From contig SDZD01000012.1 in assembly GCA_004172935.1 (NCBI GenBank), positions 1 through 64,000 of the forward strand: a DNA stretch of 64,000 bases, written 5' to 3'. The notes beneath the pieces were generated by a model, which saw nothing but the letters and a program-made list of their open reading frames with translations, had not been told where the DNA came from and ran no database searches. Shown in pieces: positions 17,398 through 26,577 of the stretch (position 1 is the first letter of the stretch; each line of letters starts with the position of its first letter). Origin of the DNA: a bacterium. GTDB taxonomy: Bacteria; Armatimonadota; Abditibacteriia; Abditibacteriales; Abditibacteriaceae. The position numbers were made by a program, and so were the translations under genes.

Positions 17398-18450
17398 ATG
17401 GAAAAATATCGGACTTTGCGAACCGGCCTGTGGGCCACGATTGGCGCGGGACTTCTCGCCGGATATGGCCTTTCCGCTGCTGTCAACCAAGCGATAGCCA
17501 CCCCGCAGGCGAAGTCGGCATCTAAAAGAAAAAGAATCACCACAAAAAAGCCGCGAGCGAAGTCAGCAGCCACACCGAAACCTTTCAATGGTAATGTCAG
17601 GGTGTCGCCGATCCCCCTGACCGAAGGCTCGAATGTGATCTACACCGTCAACAAAGACGGCGAGTTGGAGTGGCATAAGCACATCATGAAAGTGGGGATG
17701 GTCACCGTTCCCGGAACCAAGGTGCGTAAGCGTGGCATCGTACATACCATGACGCCACCCAGGCAAATTGGCATTGGCTGGGCCAGCGGTATGAGACAGG
17801 TACACCCCGGCGGACAGAAAACCATTTATGGCATCACCGATGCGGGCGCTCTGCGCTGGTTTCGCCACGATGGTTACCAGACCGGCATATTCAATTGGGC
17901 ACAAGATACGGTCGTCGGCAAGAATTGGCAGTCTTTCCGTAAAGTGATTGGAATGGACAGTGGTGTACTTTATGGCTGGTCTCCTAACGGAGAATTACGC
18001 TGGTATAAAAATATTAACTACACCAATGGACAAGGTAGAGACATGGACTGGGCGGCGCATGTGGTCGGTAAGCATTGGAATTTCCAAGACATTTTCGGAG
18101 GAGGCAATGGTGTACTTTATGCGGTGACCGAGGATGGGAAACTCATGTGGTATCGGCACAGAAATTATTTAAACGCCGTCCGCGTTCTGGAAGATGTCCC
18201 CCAAACATGGCAACTATCGTGGGATGGCCCGAAACAGGTCGGCACCGGTTGGGACCAATTCATCAATATCTTCTCGCCTGGCAACGGCGAAATCTACGCT
18301 ATCAAGCCAACCGGCGAACTGATGTACTACCAGCACATCGGCTGGAGAAACGGCGCCACGATATGGGGAGAACATGCCGTCGTAGCGAAAGGATGGGCCG
18401 ACTATGCTACCACTTTCGCGAGAATCAAAACCGACGACCCGATGCCGTAA
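17398..18450 (+). CDS. Secreted tachylectin-2-like beta-propeller lectin
   Basis: A 350-residue exported protein. Residues 1-35 act as a signal or anchor segment (GLWATIGAGLLAGYGLSAAV, then AIA). A very basic linker follows (SKRKRITTKKPRAKSA). From about residue 65 the chain is a series of propeller blades of the tachylectin type: VIYTVNKDGELEWHKH, IYGITDAGALRWFRHDGY, LYGWSPNGELRWYKNINY, LYAVTEDGKLMWYRHRNY and IYAIKPTGELMYYQHIGW. Each blade ends with a W-x-x-F/I pattern before the next. Five blades match the five-bladed tachylectin-2 fold, which binds N-acetylglucosamine or N-acetylgalactosamine. It follows the metalloprotease on the same strand after 282 bp, so the two may act on the same surface or target. 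Confidence 0.8.
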   Translation: MEKYRTLRTGLWATIGAGLLAGYGLSAAVNQAIATPQAKSASKRKRITTKKPRAKSAATPKPFNGNVRVSPIPLTEGSNVIYTVNKDGELEWHKHIMKVGMVTVPGTKVRKRGIVHTMTPPRQIGIGWASGMRQVHPGGQKTIYGITDAGALRWFRHDGYQTGIFNWAQDTVVGKNWQSFRKVIGMDSGVLYGWSPNGELRWYKNINYTNGQGRDMDWAAHVVGKHWNFQDIFGGGNGVLYAVTEDGKLMWYRHRNYLNAVRVLEDVPQTWQLSWDGPKQVGTGWDQFINIFSPGNGEIYAIKPTGELMYYQHIGWRNGATIWGEHAVVAKGWADYATTFARIKTDDPMP

Positions 18451-18510
18451 GACAGGCGAAAGTAGGAGTGAAAAGGCAACTTCTACGTTCTGGGGGTGCT
18501 TTTTTCGGAG

Positions 18511-19326
18511 TCAATTCGGTGTCCACTCATCCTCAAACTCTTTCACGACTTCCAGCACAACATCGGGGTAATCCGTTGCAAAGGATTGAACGCCAAGCTC
18601 CAACAGGCGCCGATAAATCATCGGATGTCTGGCCCCCCAGGGCAAGACTTGGAACAAGATACCGCGCCTACGCAGCTCTTCGCCCGTTGCCATTAGGAAT
18701 GCTTCAGATGGCCTGAAGAAGGTAGCGGTCTCTTCCAGGGTGAAGCGCACGTGAATTTGCAGTTGGGAGACATCGGCAAAGTCAGTCGCGCGTAGTTCTT
18801 GGAGCCGCTTCTCCAGATGTTGCTCTTCGCCGCCCATCCAGAGCAAGGTTTGCGAAGAGGGCACCAACCGCTTCCAATCTCTGTGCAGGTTGTAGTGGGT
18901 CGAAGCGAAGATGACTTGCTTCTCGACCTCATACTCAATAACCAAATTCGCCAACTCCTCCAGCACCACATCTTTGATGTCGAGATAGATACTGCGCTGC
19001 GACTGCTGGCGCAATACGAAGAACACCTCACGCAGAGAAATGGCCCGATGAGGAGATAACCCATCATGTTCGGCCCCCACATCCATTTGTGAGAGAGTAT
19101 CAAATGACACGCTTTTCACACCCATCTCACGCAATTCGGGCGCAACGTGGCTCACGACACGCGCGAAATTATGGTCGTGAAAAGCGACAATTACCCCATC
19201 ACTCGTGGTGCGAACATCTGCCTCAGGCACGGTTCCCAAACTCCAGCCTAACTCAAAGGCCTCCAAGGTGTTTTCGGGAGCTAATACTCCAGCGCCACGA
19301 TGGCTTTGAATCAGAATGCGCGACAT
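18511..19326 (-). CDS. Glycerophosphodiester phosphodiesterase (GDPD family)
   Basis: A 271-residue soluble TIM-barrel enzyme. The N-terminus carries the family signature QSHRGAG (catalytic His9), PENTLEAF, PEADVRTTSDG (Glu and Asp metal ligands) and AFHDHNFARV (second catalytic His). Later strands contain SIYLDIK and the C-terminal FATDYPDVVLE. By family it cleaves glycerophosphodiesters to glycerol-3-phosphate and an alcohol using a divalent metal, usually for phospholipid turnover. No signal peptide is present, so it is probably cytoplasmic. It is transcribed convergently with the lectin gene. Confidence 0.88.
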   Translation of the reverse strand: MSRILIQSHRGAGVLAPENTLEAFELGWSLGTVPEADVRTTSDGVIVAFHDHNFARVVSHVAPELREMGVKSVSFDTLSQMDVGAEHDGLSPHRAISLREVFFVLRQQSQRSIYLDIKDVVLEELANLVIEYEVEKQVIFASTHYNLHRDWKRLVPSSQTLLWMGGEEQHLEKRLQELRATDFADVSQLQIHVRFTLEETATFFRPSEAFLMATGEELRRRGILFQVLPWGARHPMIYRRLLELGVQSFATDYPDVVLEVVKEFEDEWTPN

Positions 19327-19522
19327 AAGCTAAAAGTAAGTGCAACACAGAGGAGATACTCGGCGTGGAAATGAGAGTATTTGCCTGGACGCCTCAAGAA
19401 AAGCGATATTTCATGTGGGGGATAAAAATTTGACACTGTAGCCGCTGGTGGTGCTTGGCTTTCGGCGGCATACGCTCACGAATGGCTCACACTGAGTGGC
19501 CCCTTTTGAGGAGGTTTAGATC

Positions 19523-19996
19523 ATGGACGCAGCACTCGAACCCTGGCGCGCAGAACTCCCCAATAACCTTTTTATATGGGGTCAGACCAAGTTGCCCTGG
19601 CCGAAGGAGCCGAAGGAACTCGATTATGCGAATCAATTGAAATACGAGGCTGCTCTCGCTGACGCGGGCGATCCTTTTATGAAGAAGTTGCGCTACGCCC
19701 TCATCACCTTCGAACAGGGTTGGAATCGGCACTATTTGTGGGGCTACCGTGTCTTCAATGCCTGGAACAAGCAGAGAGGCATGGGCATTATCGTTGACTG
19801 CGAACAGCCATCACTGGAACAGCACAGCATGGACATCCATATCATGTACCAGAGCGGCATTCTGATCTGGCGTTTGCCTTACGGCGATGGCAAAGCCATC
19901 CCCAAACTTCTGGCACGCATTGCACGCGATGGCGACACAACATGGAATGAGCGGCGTCAACAACTCGGACTCAAGGCGCTTCGGAAGCGCATTTGA
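19523..19996 (+). CDS. Orphan hypothetical protein
   Basis: A 157-residue soluble protein of unknown family. A strong Shine-Dalgarno sequence (GAGGAGG at 19509-19515) precedes ATG 19523, so the gene is very likely real. It is Trp-rich, with short motifs (LFIWGQTKLPWPKEPKEL, HYLWGYRVFNAW, MGIIVDCEQPS, DIHIMYQSGILIWRLPYGDG). No signal peptide, membrane segment or nucleotide-binding motif is seen. A weak inverted repeat GCCACTA/TAGTGGC lies at about 20064-20084 after the gene. Confidence 0.7.
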   Translation: MDAALEPWRAELPNNLFIWGQTKLPWPKEPKELDYANQLKYEAALADAGDPFMKKLRYALITFEQGWNRHYLWGYRVFNAWNKQRGMGIIVDCEQPSLEQHSMDIHIMYQSGILIWRLPYGDGKAIPKLLARIARDGDTTWNERRQQLGLKALRKRI

Positions 19997-20164
19997 ACTG
20001 TCTCCACATTTTACGGACTGAGATTGAAAGGATAATTCTCTAGTCCCGTGCGGAACACGCCTAGCCACTATTGAGATTAGTGGCGAAATCGCGCGAGAAT
20101 GAACAGCCCATCATCTCGGTGTGAACTGGGCAGAAGAGCGAAACTGGCAGATATAGCAAGCAAC

Positions 20165-21790
20165 ATGAAGAGTATCAAGAAAAAACGGTGGGTTTGGGGA
20201 ATGGTGGCTGTGGGTGTTCTCACGGCTCTGACACTAAGAAAATCGGCCAAAGCATCGGTGCCAACCTCTCCTGTCAAGGTGCAAGGAGGTCTCATCTCTG
20301 GAACGGTGGAGGGTGATTTGAACGTATTCAAAGGTATTCCCTTTGCCGCCCCTCCCATTGGGCCGAATCGTTGGCGCTCACCTCAACCCGTTGTGGCGTG
20401 GAAGGGCGTTAAACAGGCGAACAATTTTGGTCCCGCCCCACTACAGAACAAGCTCACGGCCATGTTCATGAGCCAGAGTTTCAACGTGAACATGAGCGAG
20501 GACTGCCTGTATCTCAACATCTGGACGCCAGCCAAACGAGACAAGCAAAAGAAGTTGCCGGTGATGGTGTGGATTTATGGGGGTGCTTTCAACAGCGGCC
20601 TGACTAGTAGCCCACTCTATGACGGCGCTATGCTCGCCAGACGGGGCGTTGTTCTCGTGTCCATCGCGTACCGGGTCGGGCCATTTGGTTTTCTGGCTCA
20701 TCCCGACTTGAGCGCCCGAAACGGGGCAGAGAATAAGGTTTATGGATCGGGCAATTATGGATTGATGGATCAAATCGCTGCTTTGCGCTGGGTGCAACAA
20801 AACATCGCCCCATTTGGGGGCGACGCTTCCAACGTCACTATCTTTGGCGAATCTGCCGGGGGCGAGTCAACAAGCATACTTGCAGCCTCCCCACTCGCCA
20901 AAGGCTTGTTCCATAAAGTTATTTCCGAGAGCGGGAGCTTTTTTGGCCCCATCAGACAGGGAGATGAACCCATTGTAGGGCCTAACTCCTTAAGCGATGC
21001 CGAAAAGCGAGGCAAGCAGTTTCTTGAACGTTTGAACGTTAAAAACATCGCCGAGGCCAGAGCGTTGTCAGCGGATGCGATCCAGAAGGAGGCAACCATT
21101 GGTTTTAAATCGGGTCCGGTGCTGGATAATTATGTGATGCGCGACGACGCATACCGTCTCTATCAAGCAGGCAAGTTCAATGACACCCCTGTTTTACTGG
21201 GCACTAATTCCAATGATGGTGGCATGTTTACTCCGCCAATTAAAAGTCCCGCACAGTTTGAAGCGCTGGTTCGCACTGCCATGAGCGACAACGCCGACTC
21301 TATTTTGGCAGCCTATCCTCACGCCACAGAGGCACAAGCAGCAAAATCAGCGCGTCAGATATTGGGCGATAGCATTTTTGCGTGGGGGACTTGGAGTTGG
21401 GCGCGCTTACAAAACAAGCATGGCAAAAATCCGGCCTACCTATATTATTTCGATTACGCACCGGACACGCCGGATGGTGCCAGTCACGCCGCAGAGATCC
21501 CTTATGTTTTCGGCACCAAAGAAAGCCAAAGCAACGCAGAAAGGAAGGCATTATCCAATAAGATGCAGCTCTATTGGACGAACTTCGCGAAGACGGGCAA
21601 TCCCAATGGGAATGGCTTAGAAAAATGGCCCGCGTATGGTGAACCGAAGGCCCAAGCTCTCAAATTTGGCTCGAATATCAGCACGGGACCGGTTCCCAAC
21701 TTGAAACAGTTAGAAGCACTAGACCTCTATTTCGCAGGACTGCGCGCTTCGCGGGCACTAAAGAACTATTCGTCGAGAGATTCCAAGTAG
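20165..21790 (+). CDS. Secreted type-B carboxylesterase
   Basis: A 541-residue alpha/beta hydrolase. The start at ATG 20165 gives a classic signal (MKSIKKKRWVWGMVAVGVLT, then a small-residue region); an in-frame ATG lies at 20099. Family signatures are GIPFAAPPIGPNRWRSPQP, EDCLYLNIWTP, MVWIYGGAFNSG (oxyanion loop) and FGESAGGES with the nucleophile Ser230. The acid position reads GTNSNDGGMF, with Asp where the family usually has Glu (GTxxxEG). The catalytic His lies in SHAAEIPYVFG. It hydrolyses carboxylic esters; the substrate is unknown. The last 25 bp overlap the convergent AAA gene. Confidence 0.88.
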   Translation: MKSIKKKRWVWGMVAVGVLTALTLRKSAKASVPTSPVKVQGGLISGTVEGDLNVFKGIPFAAPPIGPNRWRSPQPVVAWKGVKQANNFGPAPLQNKLTAMFMSQSFNVNMSEDCLYLNIWTPAKRDKQKKLPVMVWIYGGAFNSGLTSSPLYDGAMLARRGVVLVSIAYRVGPFGFLAHPDLSARNGAENKVYGSGNYGLMDQIAALRWVQQNIAPFGGDASNVTIFGESAGGESTSILAASPLAKGLFHKVISESGSFFGPIRQGDEPIVGPNSLSDAEKRGKQFLERLNVKNIAEARALSADAIQKEATIGFKSGPVLDNYVMRDDAYRLYQAGKFNDTPVLLGTNSNDGGMFTPPIKSPAQFEALVRTAMSDNADSILAAYPHATEAQAAKSARQILGDSIFAWGTWSWARLQNKHGKNPAYLYYFDYAPDTPDGASHAAEIPYVFGTKESQSNAERKALSNKMQLYWTNFAKTGNPNGNGLEKWPAYGEPKAQALKFGSNISTGPVPNLKQLEALDLYFAGLRASRALKNYSSRDSK

Positions 21791-23301
21791 GCACCGCCCA
21801 GTTGTTTTCCCGCGCGCTTCTGGCGGCGCGTTGCGGCTTCTATGGTGGCGTAGCGCTGTTTGTTGGTATTGACCGTTTCGATGGCTTGCAAGAAGTAATC
21901 GGTGGCTGGGCGTTCGGGGCGGTGCAAGGACTTATCATAGGCGAACAGCAACTTTCCATCTTCGCACAAACGGTTGAGGTCGGCGCCAGTAAGTCCCTCG
22001 GTGGCGCAAGCCAATGCGGAAACGTCGACTTCGCCGATGGTAGAGGGTAAGCGAGCAATATTGGCTTCCAGAATAGCAGTACGTGCGCCTTCATCAGGGA
22101 GACGGGTTTCGAGCCACAATTCGATGCGCCCCGAACGCACCAGGGCGGGGGGCAAGTCGCCGACGTTCATCGCCGTCATCATCACACAAACACGTCCGAC
22201 ACTTTCGCTTTCAAGACCATCCAACATCGTCAAGAGATAACGATATAAGGCTTGTTCTTCGCCGCCCTCAAAAATGGCATCGCCATCGTCAATGAAAATA
22301 ACCGAGGGGGCATTGACTTTGGCAGCCTCAAACACTTCCTGGATGCGACCGTAGAAATTCTGAGTTCCTGCAATAAAGGTCCCATCGATCAGGAAAAATT
22401 TGCCTTTTAAGCGATGAGCCAAGGCACGGCCTACTGTTGTTTTCCCAGTGCCGGGAGGGCCAGCTAACAGCACACCTCGTTTTGGACTTAAGTTAAATTC
22501 GCTCGCCAGTTCATCGTTTTCCAGAGGCAACACGATGTTGGCTTCCAAACACGCGATGATGTCGTCAATACCTTTGAGGTCGCCGAGGTCGACCTGTCGC
22601 ACTTCGCTTAGAGCCACATTGCTCGTCATGCGCTGCGAGCGCAAATAGTCGATGAAACGTTCTGTCGTCAGGGGAATTTGCGATTCTGCGCGCAGCCAAA
22701 CACAGGCACCTTTGATTTGATGCGCGTTCAACTTGGGGGCAAATCGGTGAATTTTGTTGAAATCGAGCTGTTGAGTAACAGTTGAATCCAGATATGCCTG
22801 ACAAATATGCTCGTAATCTGCGGGAGCGAAGTCGGCAATGCCAAAATGATAGCAACGCTGTTGGATGGGTTGGGGAGTGCCACTCGCACAGCCGAAGAAA
22901 AGTTTTTTTCCCTGTTGAATGGCATAGGCAGACAGAGTCGTTAGTGGCAAGTCCAGCAATGCACGGCGTTGGTAAAAATGATTGCAGCTACCAACCACAC
23001 CATTGAGCAGATGTAAATCATCAACGATGACGCAATCGTGATTCTGCAATGCTTCGCCGACAAGACGAGCAAAGTTCTCTTCAAGCGCCAGGGGATGGCC
23101 CTGAGTGAGAATCTCGAAGAAGTCGGCCATTGTGAGAAGCTGGCCACCAACACGTTCCTGAAGAGCTTTTAAAACGGTGCTACGCCCACAACCGATGTCG
23201 CTGCTGAGGACGCCAATGTTTCCCAACTGATAAATAAGCTCTAACCCTTCAAGAGCGTGATGCTGAGATGGAGAAAGAATGAGGGAGGGATGCGTATTCA
23301 T
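21766..23301 (-). CDS. Double-AAA ATPase with degenerate first domain and FtsH/CDC48-like second domain
   Basis: A 511-residue soluble protein with two ATPase modules. The N-terminal half has an odd P-loop (SSDIGCGRSTVLKAL, Arg in place of the catalytic Lys) and a Walker B-like CVIVDDLHLLNG. The C-terminal half is a canonical AAA domain: Walker A GPPGTGKT (281-288), Walker B VIFIDDGDAIF (Asp338-Asp339), second region of homology ALVRSGRIELWLETRLPDEGAR with an arginine finger, and a C-terminal helical lid (TEGLTGADLNRLCEDGKLLF). No protease, zinc site or membrane segment is attached, so it is not FtsH itself. The family remodels or unfolds proteins. No obvious partner gene is adjacent; it is convergent with the esterase and divergent from the fusion oxidoreductase. 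Confidence 0.8.
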   Translation of the reverse strand: MNTHPSLILSPSQHHALEGLELIYQLGNIGVLSSDIGCGRSTVLKALQERVGGQLLTMADFFEILTQGHPLALEENFARLVGEALQNHDCVIVDDLHLLNGVVGSCNHFYQRRALLDLPLTTLSAYAIQQGKKLFFGCASGTPQPIQQRCYHFGIADFAPADYEHICQAYLDSTVTQQLDFNKIHRFAPKLNAHQIKGACVWLRAESQIPLTTERFIDYLRSQRMTSNVALSEVRQVDLGDLKGIDDIIACLEANIVLPLENDELASEFNLSPKRGVLLAGPPGTGKTTVGRALAHRLKGKFFLIDGTFIAGTQNFYGRIQEVFEAAKVNAPSVIFIDDGDAIFEGGEEQALYRYLLTMLDGLESESVGRVCVMMTAMNVGDLPPALVRSGRIELWLETRLPDEGARTAILEANIARLPSTIGEVDVSALACATEGLTGADLNRLCEDGKLLFAYDKSLHRPERPATDYFLQAIETVNTNKQRYATIEAATRRQKRAGKQLGGAYLESLDE

Positions 23302-23510
23302 AATTCGCGAGCCATCTGACCGCTACATGTTTAACAGTTTTGGCACGCTAAATTGCGCAAATTTTCTTCTTTGCGCTCGACGATATTTTCCCTTGCTTTC
23401 CAAGAATGTTTCTCTCCTACAGACAAAGCAAAGTACCGCGATAATACTTTCAGACTATAGGAAGTCCGACTCTGGGACACTACCTGAGCATTCAACCAGA
23501 CTTTGCTTTT

Positions 23511-25535
23511 ATGTCTTTTCAATCTTCGCGTTCTTTTTCATCCCAGCCCCTGCGCTGGGGCATTTTAGGAACTGGCTCAATCGCCAAAACTTTTGCGCGT
23601 GGTGTGCGCGATTCCCAGACGGGCACCCTCGTTGCCGTTGGTAGCCGCTCCCAAGAAAGCGCCGACCAATTCGCTAACGAATTTGAAATCCCCAGTCGCC
23701 ATGCTTCTTACGAGGCGTTGTTGGCGGATGCCGATGTCGAAGCGATTTACATCGCGACTCCCCACCCATTGCACGCGCAATGGGCGGTCAAGATTGCCGA
23801 AGCGGGCAAGCACATTTTGTGCGAGAAGCCGCTCACGCTCACTCACGGCGAAGCGATGCAAGTGGTTCAAGCCGCCCAAAACGCGGGCGTGATTTTGATG
23901 GAAGCCTTCATGTATCGCTGCCATCCCCAAACTGCAAAGCTTGTGGAATTGGTGCAAAGTGGCATCATTGGCGATGTACAATTCATTCAGGCCAGCTTTG
24001 GTTTTCGGGCTGGATTCAACCCCAACAGCCGCCTCTATAACAACGAATTGGGCGGCGGCGGTATTCTCGACGTTGGTTGTTACGCCGTTTCGATGTCGCG
24101 TCTCATCGCGGGTGCGGCAACCGGACAAGGGTTCGCGGAACCGCTCAAAGTCGTGGCTCAAGGGCGCGTTGGCGAAAGCGGCGTGGACGAAGTCGCAGCC
24201 GCCACGTTATCGTTTCCCGGCGGCATCACAGCACAGGTGTCAACAGCAGTTGCCGTGAACCTGGAGAACACAGTACGCATCTTCGGCACCGAGGGTCAGC
24301 TGTTCGTGCCCTCGCCCTGGATGTGCAGACCAACCGATGGCGCCATCAAAATCATTGTGAGCGGAAAAGAGAACCGCGAAATCGTCATCGAAGCAGACCG
24401 CAGTCTCTACGCTTACGAGGCCGATATTTTCGCCCAATCGGTGGCGCAAGGCAGCGTAGTAGCCCCGGCCATGTCGGGCGCAGATGCTCTGGGCAACATG
24501 AAGGCGTTGGACGAGTGGCGCAAAGCGGTTGGCGTCAGTTATCCAGCAGAAAAAGCCGACAGCAACAAACCAGTGCGCGGGGAACTTGAGAAGCAGAAAT
24601 CGGCTCCGATGATTTATGGGCAGGTTGCGAATTTGGAAAAATCGGTATCGCGCCTGGTGATGGGCTGCGACAACCAGACGACCTTTGCGCACGGCGCCGC
24701 GATGTGGGACGACTTCTGGGAACAGGGCGGCAACTGCTTCGATACAGGCTATATTTATGGCGGCGGCACGCAAGAACGCTTGCTGGGTCAATGGCTGAAA
24801 AACCGGGGGGTTCGCGACGAGGCGGTTATTATTGGCAAAGGCGCCCACACACCGCATTGCAACCCGGAAGCGCTTTCGAGGCAACTGCTGGAAACGCTGG
24901 ATAGGCTGGGCGTGAGCGGTCTGGATATTTACATGATGCACCGCGACAACTTGCAGATTCCGGTCGGCGAGTTCGTGGACGTATTGAACCAGCACCGGCA
25001 GGCGGGGCGCATCCGAGCATTTGGCGGCTCCAACTGGAGCCTGGAACGTGTGGAAGCGGCCAACGATTACGCGAAGCAGCACAACTTGCAGGGCTTTTCG
25101 GTAGTGAGCAACAACTTCTCGCTGGCTCGTATGGTCGATCCGGTGTGGGGTGGCTGCATCTCGGCCTCGGACCCCGCTTCGCGCAAGTGGCTGCAAGAGC
25201 ACCAGTTGGCGCTCTTCTCGTGGAGCAGCCAGGCGCGCGGCTTTTTCGTGCGCGGCGCGCGGGACTTTACAGCCGACGAAGAATTGGTGCGGTGCTGGTA
25301 CAGTGACGACAACTTTGCGCGTCTGGAACGGGCCAAGGAGTTGGCCGCGCGCAAAAACACCTCGCCCATCAACATCGCGGCGGCGTATGTGCTGAATCAG
25401 CTATCTCCGATATTCGCCCTCATCGGGCCACGCCAGATCAACGAAACCCACTCGTCGATGGCGTCACTGGCAGTGACATTGACACCCGAAGAACGGGTGT
25501 GGCTCAATCTGGAAAGCGACTCGCTTGAAAGCTAA
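23511..25535 (+). CDS. Gfo/Idh/MocA dehydrogenase fused to an aldo/keto reductase
   Basis: A 674-residue soluble bifunctional oxidoreductase. Residues about 14-340 are a Gfo/Idh/MocA enzyme: Rossmann motif WGILGTGSIAKTF, AVGSRS, IATPHPLHA, LCEKPLTLT with the catalytic Lys of EKP, and GGGILDVGCYAV. Residues about 370-670 are an aldo/keto reductase: VANLEKSVSRLVMGCDNQ, GGNCFDTGYIYGGG (Asp and Tyr of the tetrad), IIGKGAH (Lys), IYMMHRDN (His), GGSNWS and LIGPRQINE near the end. Each half is full length, so this is a fusion rather than two broken genes. A sugar or polyol oxidation coupled to carbonyl reduction with a shared nicotinamide cofactor is plausible but inferred. No signal peptide. Confidence 0.88.
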   Translation: MSFQSSRSFSSQPLRWGILGTGSIAKTFARGVRDSQTGTLVAVGSRSQESADQFANEFEIPSRHASYEALLADADVEAIYIATPHPLHAQWAVKIAEAGKHILCEKPLTLTHGEAMQVVQAAQNAGVILMEAFMYRCHPQTAKLVELVQSGIIGDVQFIQASFGFRAGFNPNSRLYNNELGGGGILDVGCYAVSMSRLIAGAATGQGFAEPLKVVAQGRVGESGVDEVAAATLSFPGGITAQVSTAVAVNLENTVRIFGTEGQLFVPSPWMCRPTDGAIKIIVSGKENREIVIEADRSLYAYEADIFAQSVAQGSVVAPAMSGADALGNMKALDEWRKAVGVSYPAEKADSNKPVRGELEKQKSAPMIYGQVANLEKSVSRLVMGCDNQTTFAHGAAMWDDFWEQGGNCFDTGYIYGGGTQERLLGQWLKNRGVRDEAVIIGKGAHTPHCNPEALSRQLLETLDRLGVSGLDIYMMHRDNLQIPVGEFVDVLNQHRQAGRIRAFGGSNWSLERVEAANDYAKQHNLQGFSVVSNNFSLARMVDPVWGGCISASDPASRKWLQEHQLALFSWSSQARGFFVRGARDFTADEELVRCWYSDDNFARLERAKELAARKNTSPINIAAAYVLNQLSPIFALIGPRQINETHSSMASLAVTLTPEERVWLNLESDSLES

Positions 25536-25568
25536 GCAGTAAAGGCCCGAAGACCACTATAAACAGAA

Positions 25569-25608
25569 GATCGGGGAGTTCGAGATGTGGTTTCTCGTCT
25601 CCCCGATT
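25569..25608. terminator. Hairpin after the fusion oxidoreductase
   Basis: GATCGGGGAG at 25569 pairs with CTCCCCGATT ending near 25608, and inner CGAG/CTCG extends the stem. It lies about 33 bp after the stop codon. The stem is strong, but a T-run is absent, so its function as a terminator is likely rather than certain. Confidence 0.55.
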
Positions 25609-25683
25609 CGCTCACCCCTCATCATGATTGAAGCGGAAACTCCCGCACTCCTGATTCATACTACCTGAGCCGAACAGAAGGCT

Positions 25684-26577
25684 TCATATGTCGAAGTAGC
25701 GCATATTTTCGAGGTCGGTGAGAAGGCCAGGGCCTGTCGGGTGCCAGTTGAGGCGCTGTTGGGTTTGTTGGCTGGAAGCGGGAAGGTCCCAACTGGCGAA
25801 GGGGCCAAGCCAACCGAAATGCTGTCCGGCTTCCTCGGCAGAGAGGGACACAACAGGGAGTTTTAAACCCTTGCCAATCACTTCGGCGATGTCGCGCGTG
25901 GGGATGCCTTCTTCGGCGACGGCATGGTAGCGGGCGCCGCGTTCCTGCTTTTCGACGGCCAGCCGATACAGGTGGGCAGCATCGCTGACATGCACTGCCG
26001 GCCAGCGATTGCTTCCATCGCCCACGTAAGCAACTTTGCCTTTTTCGCGGGTAACGGCAATGAAGGGAGTAATAAGGCCCTGTTTGACGGTATCGTGGAC
26101 CTGTGGGAGACGAACGACCGAGACATTGACACCGCGCTCGGCGACGGAAATTCCGGCCAATTCCGAGGCCCTGCGAGGGTTGGGGTTGTCGCGGTCGAAG
26201 TTATCTTCGGTCGCGGTTTGGCCCGGAGCCAGACTCCCCATCCCAGTTCCCGAAGTGATAATGAGGGGGCGGTCGGTTCCCTGTAGAGCATCGCCCAAAG
26301 CTTCGATAACGCGCCTGTCTTTTTCGCAGTTGGCCACAAAATTTTCGAAGTTGTGGTCGAAGGCCGTATGAATGACGGCATCGGAGTTGGCGGCTCCGTC
26401 GCGCAGACTGGCCGGGTCTTCGAGGTTACCCACATACACTTCGGCTCCGGCAGCGCTGAGAGCCTGTGCCCCTGCGTCGGAGCGCGTTAGGCCAACAACC
26501 TGATGGCCTGCGCCGATGAGTTCGGTAACAATAGCAGAGCCGATAAATCCGGTGGCTCCCGTTAGAAAGATTCGCAT
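25684..26577 (-). CDS. Extended SDR (NAD-dependent epimerase/dehydratase-like)
   Basis: A 297-residue soluble Rossmann-fold protein beginning MRIFLTGATGFIGSAIV at ATG 26577; the frame is open further upstream, but the TGATGFIG glycine motif normally lies at the very N-terminus. Other marks are VYVGNLEDPASL, AVIHTAFDHNF, LIITSGTGMG and VVRLPQVHD. A canonical YxxxK catalytic pair is not obvious, which is typical of the atypical/extended SDRs annotated as NAD(P)-binding oxidoreductases. Substrate unknown. It is divergent from the membrane-anchored hydrolase, with about 106 bp shared between their starts. Confidence 0.82.
   Translation of the reverse strand: MRIFLTGATGFIGSAIVTELIGAGHQVVGLTRSDAGAQALSAAGAEVYVGNLEDPASLRDGAANSDAVIHTAFDHNFENFVANCEKDRRVIEALGDALQGTDRPLIITSGTGMGSLAPGQTATEDNFDRDNPNPRRASELAGISVAERGVNVSVVRLPQVHDTVKQGLITPFIAVTREKGKVAYVGDGSNRWPAVHVSDAAHLYRLAVEKQERGARYHAVAEEGIPTRDIAEVIGKGLKLPVVSLSAEEAGQHFGWLGPFASWDLPASSQQTQQRLNWHPTGPGLLTDLENMRYFDI

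Noticed and set aside
21766..23301. Annotation of the AAA protein as the FtsH protease
   Set aside because: The second AAA domain is FtsH-like, but there is no membrane segment and no HExxH protease domain.
24240..25202. 320-residue open frame on the minus strand
   Set aside because: Antisense to the well-supported oxidoreductase fusion, with no domain motif of its own.
23511..25535. Two separate adjacent oxidoreductase genes
   Set aside because: The frame is continuous with a short linker and no internal stop; both parts are full length in one chain.
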